Assembly (NCBI GenBank): GCA_036562385.1
Contig: DATCKG010000045.1
Coordinates: 23,241 to 87,240 of the forward strand
DNA: 64,000 bases
Direction: 5' to 3'
From: DATCKG01 sp036562385
Lineage (GTDB): Bacteria > Bacillota > Sulfobacillia > Symbiobacteriales > Symbiobacteriaceae
This document shows, in pieces, positions 40,776-50,200 of the stretch; the stretch's first letter is position 1, and each line of letters opens with the position of its first letter. A program made the translations under genes and the position numbers. The notes beneath the pieces were generated by a model that made no database searches, was not told the DNA's origin, and saw only the letters and a list, made by a program, of their open reading frames with translations.

Positions 40776-42899
40776 ATGGCAGGGCGAAACCCGGACGTGA
40801 CGGTCAGAAGGGCGGTCTGTCCCCACGACTGCTGGGACACCTGCTCCATGCTGGTACATGTGAAGGACGGTCGGGTCGTGCGGGTGACGGGCGATCCGGA
40901 CCATCCCGTCACCAGGGGCTTCCTGTGCGTCAAGGGCAACCACTACCCGGAACGGATCTACAGCGCTGACCGGGTTCTCTACCCCATGCGGCGAACGGGG
41001 CCCAAGGGATCCGGCCGGTTTGAGCGGATCAGCTGGGACGAGGCCCTTTCCACCATTGCCCGGCGGCTGGAGGAGATCCGTTCCCGGTGGGGCGCGGAGG
41101 CGATTCTTCCGTACTCGTACGCCGGGACCATCGGAGTGCTGCAGTATGGCTCCATGGACCGGCGGTTCTTTCACAAACTGGGCGCCAGCCGGCTGGCCCG
41201 CACCATCTGTTCCTCCGCCGGCACCGCGGCCATGCTGAGCGTGATGGGAACCCGCCAGGGGCCGGATCCCGAGGATATGGTCCACGCCCGCCTGATTGTG
41301 GTCTGGGGTCTCAACGTGATTTCCTCCAATCCGCATCAATGGCCCATCATCCAGGAGGCCAGGCGGCGGGGCGCCAAACTCGTCGTGATCGACCCGTATC
41401 GGCACAAGACCGCCCGGGAGGCTGACTGGCATATCTCCCCCCGTCCCGGCACCGATACAGCCCTCGTCCTGGGCATCATGCACATCCTTATAGCAGAGGA
41501 CCTGCTGGATCACGAATACATTCAGAAGTACACCCTGGGGTTTGATCAGCTGGCCCGGCGGGCATCCCAGTGGCCCCCTGAGCGGGCGGCGGAGGTGACC
41601 GGGGTGCCGGCCGATGCGATCCGCCGGCTTGCCCGGCTCTGGTATCACTCCCGGCCCGCGGTGCTGCGGGTGGGGTACGGCCTGCAGCGCCACACGAACG
41701 GCGGATCCGTCATCCGGGCCCTCTGCATGCTGCCGGCCCTCACCGGGCACTGGCGGGACCGGGGAGGCGGCTTCCTGCTCTCCCAGTCCGGAGCGTACGG
41801 GCTCAACACCGAGGCCCTGGAGCGACCGGACCTGATGCCCCGGCCGCTGCCCCGGGAGATCAACATGAATCAGCTGGGCAGGGCGCTGACCCAACTGACC
41901 GATCCTCCTGTCAAGGCCCTGTTCGTCTACAATGCAAACCCGGCTGCCGTGGCGCCGAACCAAAACCTGGTCCTGAAAGGTCTTTCCCGTGACGACTTGT
42001 TTGTGGTGGTTCATGAGCAGCTTTTCACCGATACCTGCCGGTGGGCGGACATCGTGCTGCCCGCCACCACCCAACTGGAGCACCTGGACCTGATGTACTC
42101 CTACTGGCACCTGTACCTGCAGCTCAACGAACCGGCCATCGCTCCGCTGGGGGAGGCGATTCCCAACACGGAGCTGTTCCGGCGGCTGGCGAAGGCCATG
42201 GGCTTTACCGACCCCTGTTTTGAGGACTCCGATGAGGACATGATCCGCCAGGCCCTGTCCTCCGGAAGCCCGGCCCTGGAAGGGATTACGCTGGAGCGGC
42301 TGAAGCGGGAGCATATCGTCAAGATCCGGCGGGACCCGGCTCCTTTCGCCCGGGGCGGGTTCAGCACCCCTTCGGGGCGGGTAGAGTTCTATTCCGAGGC
42401 CCTGGCCCGGGCCGGGCTGGATCCGGTGGTGGAGTACGTGCCCCCGGCTGAGTCGCCGGACGGTGCTCCGGAGCTTGCAGCCCGCTATCCCATCCACCTG
42501 ATTACCCCGGCTGCCCATCATTTCCTGAACACGACCTTTGCCAATCTGCCCTCCATGATCAGGGGGGAGGGGGCTCCTACCATCTACCTGAATCCCGAGG
42601 ATGCTGAATCCCGGGGGATACGGTCCGGGGATTGGGTACGGGTCTTCAACGACCGCGGCTCGGTTCGGCTCCGGGCGCAGGTGGGCGACTGGACCCGTCC
42701 CGGGGTGGCCGTTTCACCCTCCATCTGGTGGAACCGGTTCATGCCTGACGGGGTGGGCGTCAACGCCCTGACCAGCGATGAGCTTGCCGACCTGGGCGGC
42801 GGAGCCAGCTTCCACACCAATTTGGTCCAGGTCGAGAAGACGTCTCCTCCTGATCCAAGCACCTGGTCCCTGCCTGTGAATCAGCAGGAGCGGCCGTAA
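40776..42899 (+). CDS. Molybdopterin-dependent oxidoreductase (DMSO reductase superfamily)
   Basis: 707-residue enzyme of the Mo/W-bisPGD superfamily. N-terminal 4Fe-4S site: Cys15, Cys19, Cys23 (CPHDCWDTC) and Cys51 (GFLCVKG). The Mo-cofactor domains include ARLIVVWGLNVISSNPHQWP, a late molydopterin-binding domain starting near residue 570, and IYLNPEDAESRGIRSGDWVR. No Tat signal is present before the cluster, so it is probably cytoplasmic. The substrate is unknown: formate dehydrogenase, thiosulfate/polysulfide reductase and acetylene-hydratase-like members share this layout. GAGGAGG precedes ATG. Confidence 0.85.
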   Translation: MAGRNPDVTVRRAVCPHDCWDTCSMLVHVKDGRVVRVTGDPDHPVTRGFLCVKGNHYPERIYSADRVLYPMRRTGPKGSGRFERISWDEALSTIARRLEEIRSRWGAEAILPYSYAGTIGVLQYGSMDRRFFHKLGASRLARTICSSAGTAAMLSVMGTRQGPDPEDMVHARLIVVWGLNVISSNPHQWPIIQEARRRGAKLVVIDPYRHKTAREADWHISPRPGTDTALVLGIMHILIAEDLLDHEYIQKYTLGFDQLARRASQWPPERAAEVTGVPADAIRRLARLWYHSRPAVLRVGYGLQRHTNGGSVIRALCMLPALTGHWRDRGGGFLLSQSGAYGLNTEALERPDLMPRPLPREINMNQLGRALTQLTDPPVKALFVYNANPAAVAPNQNLVLKGLSRDDLFVVVHEQLFTDTCRWADIVLPATTQLEHLDLMYSYWHLYLQLNEPAIAPLGEAIPNTELFRRLAKAMGFTDPCFEDSDEDMIRQALSSGSPALEGITLERLKREHIVKIRRDPAPFARGGFSTPSGRVEFYSEALARAGLDPVVEYVPPAESPDGAPELAARYPIHLITPAAHHFLNTTFANLPSMIRGEGAPTIYLNPEDAESRGIRSGDWVRVFNDRGSVRLRAQVGDWTRPGVAVSPSIWWNRFMPDGVGVNALTSDELADLGGGASFHTNLVQVEKTSPPDPSTWSLPVNQQERP

Positions 42900-42925
42900 G
42901 GTCGCCGCAAGCGGAGGTGTCGTGT

Positions 42926-44242
42926 GTGCGCCGGTTCATCCTTGCCCTGTTCGTCATCCTTGCAGCCAGCTTCGGGTTCGGGCCGGCTCACGGAGCGGCC
43001 GCCGGGCCCAACCGCGTCTATGTGGTGCACGTGGACGAGATGCAGTCCATCGACCCGACGCTGGCTCGGATCACCCGGCGGACCATCGCCGAGGCCCGGC
43101 AGGATCCCCAGGCCGTCGCGGTGGCCTTTGTCATCAACACTCCCGGGGGCGACCTGCAGAGCGCCGTTCACATGAAGGACGCGATCCTGTCGGCCCCCGT
43201 CAAGACGGTGGCCTTTGTCTCAGGGCGGGCCTGGTCCGCCGGCGCCCTGATCGCCACGTCGGCCGAGGCCCTTTACATGCAGCCCGGATCCACCATCGGA
43301 GCGGCGGAACCCCGGGTACTGGGGAGCAATGAACCGGCGGACTACAAGACCCTCTCCGCTGTCATCAGCGAATTTCGGGCCGCGGCCAAGGCCCGGGGCC
43401 GGGATCCGGAACTGGCCCAGGCCATGGTGGACAAAAACGCCAAGCTGCCGGGGCAGACCACGGAACTGCTGGTCATGACCAGTACCGATGCGGTGGCCAG
43501 GGGCTACGCCGATGGCGAGGCGTCCAGCCTGGAGGAGGCGCTGCGCCTGGAGGGCATCACCGACTACACGCTGGTGGCTGCGGAGATGACCTTCTCCGAC
43601 CGGGTCGGCCGGTTTCTCACCACGCCCTGGGTGGCGATCCTTCTGCTGGTCACCGGCGTCATCGCCATCGGGATGGAGTTCATGAAGCCAGGCCTCACCG
43701 TACCGGGTTTGGTGGGCATCATCTGCCTGGGGCTCTTCTTCCTGGGCAACATGCTAGTAGGTACGGCCGGCTGGCTGGAACTGGCCCTGGCCCTGATCGG
43801 CATCTTGCTCCTGATTATTGAAGCGTTCGTTCCTGGTTTTGGGATTTTCGGAGTGGCCGGCGTGGTGGCGGTGGCTGCCTCCATCTTCCTGGCTGTTCCG
43901 ACCCCGGAGCAGGCCATCACGTACTTGGTGTGGACGGCGGCGGCCTTTATCGTGGCCCTGTTCTTCATCGTGCGGGCCATCGGGCGCCGGGGCCTGGGCC
44001 GGGCGCTGACCCTGGAAAAGAGCGGCCGGGATTGGACACCGCCCCGAAAGGATCTGGAATCGCTGGTGGGGCAGGAGGGGAAATCCCTCACAGTCCTGCG
44101 GCCGGCCGGAACCGCCCAGTTCGGCGATCTAAAGGTCGATGTGGTGACGGAGGGCGAGTTTGTCCCCGCCGGCGCCACCGTGAAGGTCATCCGTGTGGAA
44201 GGAACGCGCGTGGTGGTTCGCCAGACCGAACCGCCGCGCTGA
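42926..44242 (+). CDS. nfeD: NfeD-family membrane protease-like protein (ClpP class)
   Basis: 438 residues from GTG 42926. It has a signal anchor, then a ClpP-like serine protease domain (INTPGGDLQSAVHMKDAI; catalytic Ser probably in GRAWSAGALIATSA), four or so membrane helices (about 230-350) and a C-terminal OB-fold NfeDC domain. GTG 42926 fits GGAGG at 8 bases better than GTG 42917. It forms the usual pair with the flotillin-like gene 34 bases downstream, proposed to act in membrane microdomain quality control. Confidence 0.9.
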   Translation: MRRFILALFVILAASFGFGPAHGAAAGPNRVYVVHVDEMQSIDPTLARITRRTIAEARQDPQAVAVAFVINTPGGDLQSAVHMKDAILSAPVKTVAFVSGRAWSAGALIATSAEALYMQPGSTIGAAEPRVLGSNEPADYKTLSAVISEFRAAAKARGRDPELAQAMVDKNAKLPGQTTELLVMTSTDAVARGYADGEASSLEEALRLEGITDYTLVAAEMTFSDRVGRFLTTPWVAILLLVTGVIAIGMEFMKPGLTVPGLVGIICLGLFFLGNMLVGTAGWLELALALIGILLLIIEAFVPGFGIFGVAGVVAVAASIFLAVPTPEQAITYLVWTAAAFIVALFFIVRAIGRRGLGRALTLEKSGRDWTPPRKDLESLVGQEGKSLTVLRPAGTAQFGDLKVDVVTEGEFVPAGATVKVIRVEGTRVVVRQTEPPR

Positions 44243-44276
44243 ACGGGTCCGCACACCCAAATGAGGAGGTAGTGTC

Positions 44277-45260
44277 ATGGAAGGTCTCCTGGGCATGATT
44301 CTCGTCCTGTTCCTGATCATTCTGGTCCTGTCCGTCTTCTTCAGCTTCGTCCCCGTGGGGCTCTGGATTTCGGCTGCAGCCGCCGGCGTACGCGTAAGCA
44401 TCTTCTACCTGATCGGCATGCGGCTGCGCCGGGTGTCGCCTGCCCGCATCATCAATCCGCTGATCAAGGCCGAAAAGGCCGGCCTGACCGTCGACAAGGA
44501 GCGGCTGGAGGCTCACTACCTGGCCGGCGGCAATGTGGACCGGGTGGTGAACGCCCTGATTGCTGCGCACCGGGCGGGCATTGAGCTCACCTTTGAGCGG
44601 GCCGCGGCCATTGACCTGGCTGGCCGGGACGTGCTGGAGGCGGTGCAGATGTCCGTCAACCCCAAGGTCATCGAGACGCCGGTGGTGGCGGGAGTCGCCC
44701 AGGACGGCATTGAGCTGAAGGCCAAGGCCCGGGTGACGGTGCGGGCCGATATCAACCGCCTGGTGGGCGGCGCCGGCGAGGAGACCATCATCGCCCGGGT
44801 GGGCGAGGGCATCGTCACCACCATCGGCTCGGCCAAGAGCCATAAGGAAGTGCTGGAGAATCCCGACCTGATCTCCCGGACCGTCCTGGCCAAGGGTCTG
44901 GATGCCGGTACCGCCTTTGAGATTGTCTCCATCGACATCGCCGACGTGGACGTGGGGGCCAACATCGGCGCCCGGCTGCGGGCGGACCAGGCGGAGGCCG
45001 AAAAGATCATGGCCCAGGCCAAGGCCGAGGAGCGCCGGGCGATGGCAGTGGCCCAGGAGCAGGAGATGAAGGCCGAGACCCAGCGGATGCGGGCCAAGGT
45101 GGTGGAGGCAGAGGCCCAGGTGCCTCTGGCCCTGGCCCAAGCCCTGCGGGAAGGGAAGATAGGCGTCATGGATTACCTGACTATGAAGAATCTCCAGGCC
45201 GACACCCTCATGCGGGAGAGCCTGGGCCGGGGTCCGGGATCCAATCCCGAAGCGAAGTAG
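44277..45260 (+). CDS. floA: Flotillin-like protein FloA
   Basis: 327-residue membrane-microdomain scaffold protein (YqfA family). An N-terminal hydrophobic hairpin (about 1-45), an SPFH-like domain (KAKARVTVRADINRLVGGAG) and an Ala/Glu-rich coiled coil (about 235-290) match the family. ATG follows GAGGAGG. The gene order nfeD-floA-yqfB/C-yqfD-phoH is conserved in spore-formers, although here two unknowns and nifJ intervene. Confidence 0.95.
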   Translation: MEGLLGMILVLFLIILVLSVFFSFVPVGLWISAAAAGVRVSIFYLIGMRLRRVSPARIINPLIKAEKAGLTVDKERLEAHYLAGGNVDRVVNALIAAHRAGIELTFERAAAIDLAGRDVLEAVQMSVNPKVIETPVVAGVAQDGIELKAKARVTVRADINRLVGGAGEETIIARVGEGIVTTIGSAKSHKEVLENPDLISRTVLAKGLDAGTAFEIVSIDIADVDVGANIGARLRADQAEAEKIMAQAKAEERRAMAVAQEQEMKAETQRMRAKVVEAEAQVPLALAQALREGKIGVMDYLTMKNLQADTLMRESLGRGPGSNPEAK

Positions 45261-45264
45261 GTGA

Positions 45265-45885
45265 TTGTGGTTGGACTTGTGGGAGGATCTGATTGGAATC
45301 TTGCTGTTTTTGCTTATCGCGGCGATCACCGGCATAGGCTCCAAACAGCCCCGGCGGACAGAGCAGCGGCGGAAGTCGCGCCCGGTCTGGCCGCCGCAGT
45401 CGCCGGTGCCCGGGCCCTTTGACACCTCTCCGCCCCCGGTGGCGCCGCCACCCTGGCCAACCGAAGTGTGGGAGCCGGAGCCCGTGCGGATGGAGGACGT
45501 CCGCGAAGGGACGTCTGTGGAGGGGAAATCTTCGGAAGGGAAGTCTGTGGAGGGTCTGTCCGAGGAAGGGAAGCAAACCGAAGGGTACGGGGAATTTCAG
45601 CCCGGGCCGTCCCGGCTGGGCGAATCCGTCCTGGCCGAACGTCAGGAGTTTGCCAGGTACCGGGCAGAGTTTCTCGCTTCGGGCCTGACTCCCGGGCTTC
45701 AGCCTTCCATCCGGAGTTCGGTCCAGCCCTCTGTGCAGACCCCCGCGGCTTACACCCACGTACCTGTGGCCGCTGCTCCCCGCTCATCGCTGGAAGCGAT
45801 GCTGTATGATCGGGAGGGCCTTGCCCAGGCCGTCCTGCTGGCGGAAGTGCTGGGTAAGCCCAAGGCGCTCCGGCCCGGCCGCTGA
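45265..45885 (+). CDS. Hypothetical protein with one membrane anchor and EGK repeats
   Basis: 206 residues from TTG 45265 (TTG 45271 fits AGGTGA better). N-terminal hydrophobic segment (LIGILLFLLIAAITGIG), Pro-rich stretch, a short imperfect repeat region (VEGKSSEGKSVEGLSEEGKQ) and a conserved-looking C-terminus ending REGLAQAVLLAEVLGKPKAL. That tail resembles a short motif seen at the C-termini of several otherwise unrelated Firmicute hypotheticals, from memory only. Sits just after floA, in the yqfB position. Confidence 0.6.
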   Translation: MWLDLWEDLIGILLFLLIAAITGIGSKQPRRTEQRRKSRPVWPPQSPVPGPFDTSPPPVAPPPWPTEVWEPEPVRMEDVREGTSVEGKSSEGKSVEGLSEEGKQTEGYGEFQPGPSRLGESVLAERQEFARYRAEFLASGLTPGLQPSIRSSVQPSVQTPAAYTHVPVAAAPRSSLEAMLYDREGLAQAVLLAEVLGKPKALRPGR

Positions 45886-45893
45886 TGACGAAA

Positions 45894-45922
45894 CGGGGCT
45901 CACCGGCCACCGGTGAGCCCCG
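45894..45922. terminator. Hairpin between convergent unknown genes
   Basis: CGGGGCTCACCGG (45894-45906) pairs with CCGGTGAGCCCCG (45910-45922), a perfect 13-bp stem with a 3-base loop. The T-run is short (CTTTG). It separates the floA unit from the convergent minus-strand gene. Confidence 0.65.
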
Positions 45923-45933
45923 CTTTGCACAGG

Positions 45934-46977
45934 TCAATGCAGAACGGGTGTCAGGATGGGATCCAGCCTCCGGACTAGCTGCTCCGCCAGGCTCACCACC
46001 TGCTGGACGGCTCCCTCGCTGGTCAGCAGCGCCAGCGGATGATGCCGCTGCAGCCCCGCCTGGTACCGGTCCCAGTCCAGCGTGCGGAGGGACGCCGGTG
46101 TCAGCTCCGCCAGGGGGATCTGATGCTCCTGCTGCGGGGACCACAGCCAGAGCAGCGGATCGTGTTCCAGTTCCCGGAGGCGGTCCAGCCATTCCCCTTG
46201 GTCAGTCAGGGCCTGCCAGAGGCGGCGGTGGTTTTCGCCGGCTTCCTGGGTCACCCAGAAGCTGATCTGCAGGTCCTGCTGCTCCAGGTGCAGGGCGATC
46301 CGGAGAAACCCACCGGGTCCGAACCGGTCGCCGGCGAAGTCACGGTAGACGTAGCCCGCCAGCAGGTCGTCGGCTCCGGAGGACCGCACCGGGCTCACGC
46401 CTTCCCAGAGGGCAGCCAGGGCGGGCTCCACATGGCGGAAGAAGCGATCGGCGGTTCGGTCCACCCGGCTCAGGGTGGCCAGGGCTTTGGGCACCTGCTG
46501 CAGATCCGCCGGGTGGAACCCGGCGAAGTGCTCCAGACCCAGGTCGGCCAGCAGCCCCCGGAACTGCCGGATCAGGAAGCCGGTACGGGTCTCGGGGCTG
46601 AACTGGTCGGTGAGTTTCAGCAGGAGCCGATCCACCGCTGCCCAGGCCAGGGTGTGTGCGCCGGATACTGGCTGTCCGGTGAGGGTCACCGCCAGCACCT
46701 CGCCCTCCGCCGGCGGCAGGTTCTCCAGATCCAGGGGCTCCCCCGGGTTCTGGGTGATCACGACGAGCCTGAGGCCTGGCAGCGTGATGGCGCCGGCCTG
46801 CGGAGGAGCGCCGGGCAGGGGAAAGGTGACCGTTGGATCCGTCTCCGCCTGCGCGGAGAACCCGGCCTCCCGGAGCAGGGCGTTCAGGACGGAGCGATCT
46901 GCATGTTCCAGCAGCGCCAGCAGCCCCACCGTCAGGCCTCCCGGCTCAGCGGACAGGCGGCGGAAGAGATTGACCAC
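45934..46977 (-). CDS. Hypothetical protein, 347 aa
   Basis: Soluble protein, no recognised domain. Starts GTG with AAGGAGGAG upstream. Features: a Leu-rich N-terminus (GLTVGLLALLEHADRSVLNA), a central beta-rich part (GAITLPGLRLVVITQNPGEP), and a C-terminal part rich in Trp, Gln and Leu (WSPQQEHQIPLAEL). Codon use resembles neighbours, so it is probably a native gene. The opposite strand holds a long shadow frame. No function is proposed. Confidence 0.7.
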   Translation of the reverse strand: MVNLFRRLSAEPGGLTVGLLALLEHADRSVLNALLREAGFSAQAETDPTVTFPLPGAPPQAGAITLPGLRLVVITQNPGEPLDLENLPPAEGEVLAVTLTGQPVSGAHTLAWAAVDRLLLKLTDQFSPETRTGFLIRQFRGLLADLGLEHFAGFHPADLQQVPKALATLSRVDRTADRFFRHVEPALAALWEGVSPVRSSGADDLLAGYVYRDFAGDRFGPGGFLRIALHLEQQDLQISFWVTQEAGENHRRLWQALTDQGEWLDRLRELEHDPLLWLWSPQQEHQIPLAELTPASLRTLDWDRYQAGLQRHHPLALLTSEGAVQQVVSLAEQLVRRLDPILTPVLH

Positions 46978-47297
46978 ACCATCTCCTCCTTTCTCCCGGT
47001 TAGTCTATCCGCTGGGCCCAGAAACTACCGGTACAAGAAAGGACCGAATGCTTATTTCCAGGGAAGGGACTAGGGCTTGTGCCCCAAGACGAGGCCATTG
47101 GAATGAGTACCTTTGGTGCGTGGCGCCGGTGGACGGATTGCCGATACAATAGGGGGGGTTCGGGCCGGTTTGCCCTCGCTGACCCGACGGCCTTACTGGA
47201 GGGCGTGATGCGCCGGGAGAGGTTAAGCAGGCAGCGCCCCCTGCCTGCACGGCTTCCTTCATCCAGAGGGACACTATGAGAGCAGGGAGAATGTGCT
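46978..47297. other. Intergenic region upstream of nifJ
   Basis: 320 bases between divergent genes. It holds a perfect 8-bp hairpin GCAGGCAG / CTGCCTGC (47227-47248) about 50 bases before the nifJ start. A -10-like TACAAT (47145-47150) has no convincing -35 partner. No gene is seen. Confidence 0.4.
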
Positions 47298-50200
47298 ATG
47301 ACGCATAGGCTGGTTACCATTGACGGGAATGAAGCGGCAGCCCATGTGGCTTATAAGACCAATGAAGTAATCGCGATCTACCCGATTACCCCGTCCTCCC
47401 CCATGGGCGAGCACGCTGACGCCTGGGCCGCGGCGGGGAAGACCAACATTTGGGGTACCGTCCCGCGGGTTCAGGAACTCCAGTCCGAGGGCGGGGCAGC
47501 CGGAGCGATTCACGGCGCGCTGCAGACCGGTGCGCTGGCCACCACCTTTACCGCCAGCCAGGGTCTGCTTCTGATGATCCCCAACATGTACAAGATCGCC
47601 GGTGAGCTTACCAGCACGGTCTTCCACATTGCGTGCCGTGCCGTTGCGACACAGGGTCTGTCCATCTTCGGTGATCACAGCGACGTGATGGCAGCCCGGG
47701 CCACCGGCTGGGCGATGCTCTTTGCCAGCTCCGTGCAGGAGGTCATGGACTTTGCCCTCATCGCCCAGGCCAGCACCCTGAAGGCTCGGGTGCCGTTCCT
47801 GCACTGCTTCGACGGCTTCCGTACCTCCCATGAGATCATGAAGATCGAAATGCTGCCGGATGAGGTGATCCGGGCCCTCATCGATGATGAACTGGTGCGG
47901 CAGCACCGGCTGCGGGGGCTCAACCCCGACCGGCCGTTCATGCGGGGTACGGCCCAGAACCCGGACGTCTACTTCCAGGCCCGGGAGACGGTCAACCCGT
48001 ATTACCTGGCCACGCCGGCCATTGTGCAGAGCTACATGGATCAGTTGGCGAAACTGACGGGCCGACAGTATCACCTGTTTGACTACTACGGTGCGCCCGA
48101 CGCGGAACGGATCATCATCCTGATGGGTTCCGGCGCCGAGACGGCTTGCGAAACCGTCGATTACCTGAATGCCCGGGGCGAGAAGGTGGGTGTGGTCAAG
48201 GTCCGCCTCTTCCGGCCGTTTTCGGCGGATCACCTGCTGGCGGTTGTGCCCTCCACGGTCAAGGCCGTGGCGGTGCTGGACCGGACCAAGGAACCGGGCA
48301 GCGCGGGCGAGCCGCTGTACCTCGACGTGGTCAGCGCCTTCAACGAGGCCTATGCCGCCGGGAAACTGCCCATGGCCACCCTGCCGCGGATCGTCGGCGG
48401 CCGGTACGGCCTGGGCTCCAAGGAGTTCACCCCGGCCATGGTCAAGGCCGTCTTCGACAATCTGGCCTCCGACCATCCCAAGAACCACTTCACCGTCGGC
48501 ATCATCGACGATGTGACCCACACCAGCCTGCCGGTGGACCCCAACTTCCACATCGAGTCCCCGGATGTGGTGCGCTGCATGTTCTGGGGGCTGGGCTCCG
48601 ACGGCACTGTGGGCGCCAACAAGAACTCCATCAAGATTATCGGCGAGGAGACCGACAACTACGCCCAGGGCTACTTCGTGTATGACTCCAAGAAGTCCGG
48701 CGGCATCACGATCTCCCACCTGCGGTTTGGTCCCCGGCCGATCCGCAGCACCTATCAGATCCAGCGAGCCAACTTCGTGGCGGTCCACCAGTTCGTCTTC
48801 CTGGAGCAGTACCCGGTCCTGGATGCGGCCGAGGAGGGCGCCACGGTTCTGATCAACAGCCCGTATCCGGTGGATGAGGTCTGGGATCACCTGCCCGAGC
48901 CCGTCCAGCGGCAGATCATCGATAAGAAGCTGCAGGTGTACGTGATCGACGCGGACAACGTGGCCCGGGAGACCGGGATGGGTCGGCGGATCAACACCAT
49001 CATGCAGACCTGCTTCTTCGCCATCAGCGGCATCCTTCCCCGGGAAGAGGCCATCGCCAAGATCAAGGAGGCGATCCGGAAGACCTACTCCAAGCGGGGC
49101 GAGCAGGTGGTGCAGCAGAACTTCGCCGCGGTGGACGCGGCCCTGGCACACCTGCACCGCCTGAATGTGCCGGGCCAGGTAACCAGCACCAAGGGCCTGC
49201 GGCCGCCTGTGCCGCCCGAGGCACCGGAGTTCGTGCAGAAGGTGACCGCCGAGATGATCGCCGGCCGCGGCGACCTGCTGCCGGTCAGCGCCCTGCCGGC
49301 CGACGGCACCTATCCCACGGGCACCACCAAGTGGGAGAAGCGGAACATTGGGCTGGAAGTGCCGGTCTGGGATCCGGAGGTTTGCATCCAGTGCGGCAAG
49401 TGCGTCATGGTCTGCCCGCACGCCGTCATCCGGGCCAAGGTGGTCGATCCGGCGGATCTGGCCGGCGCTCCCGAGGGCTTCAAGCATACCAAGGCGCGCT
49501 GGCGCGAGTTCCCCGACAAGGAGTACATCCTTCAGGTGTCGGTGGAAGACTGCACCGGCTGCTCGCTGTGCGTCGAGGTCTGCCCGGCCAAGAACAAGAA
49601 AGAGCCCGGCCGCAAGGCCATCAACATGGAGCCGCAGCTGCCGTTGCGGGAGATCGGCCGCCGTCACTGGGAGTTCTTCCTCACGCTGCCTGAGATCACC
49701 GAGGCGCAGATCAAGTTCGACAACGTCAAGAACATCCAGCTGGCTGAGCCGCTCTTCGAGTTCTCCGGCGCCTGCGCCGGCTGCGGCGAGACGCCGTACC
49801 TCCGGCTGCTGACCCAGCTTTTCGGCGACCGCCTGGTGGTGGCCAACGCCACCGGTTGCTCCAGCATCTACGGCGGCAACCTGCCCACCACCCCGTGGGC
49901 GCAGAACAAGTACGGTCGGGGCCCCGCCTGGAGCAACTCCCTCTTTGAGGACAACGCCGAGTTCGGCCTCGGCATGCGGCTCTCCATCGACAAGCAGACG
50001 GCCTACGCAAAGGAACTGCTGCAGGCCCTGCGGGATGAGATCGGTGCCGATCTGGTGGACGCGCTGCTCAGCGCGGACCAGTCCACCTACGAGGGGATTG
50101 AGGCCCAGCGGCAGCGGGTGGCTGAGCTGAAGCGGCGGCTGGAGGGCAACGATTCGCCCAAGGCCCGCGATCTGCTGGCCGTGGCCGATATGTTGGTCCG

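Noticed and set aside
45540..45600. CRISPR-like repeats
   Set aside because: The repeat is a short imperfect coding repeat (EGK units) without unique spacers; no cas genes are in the window.
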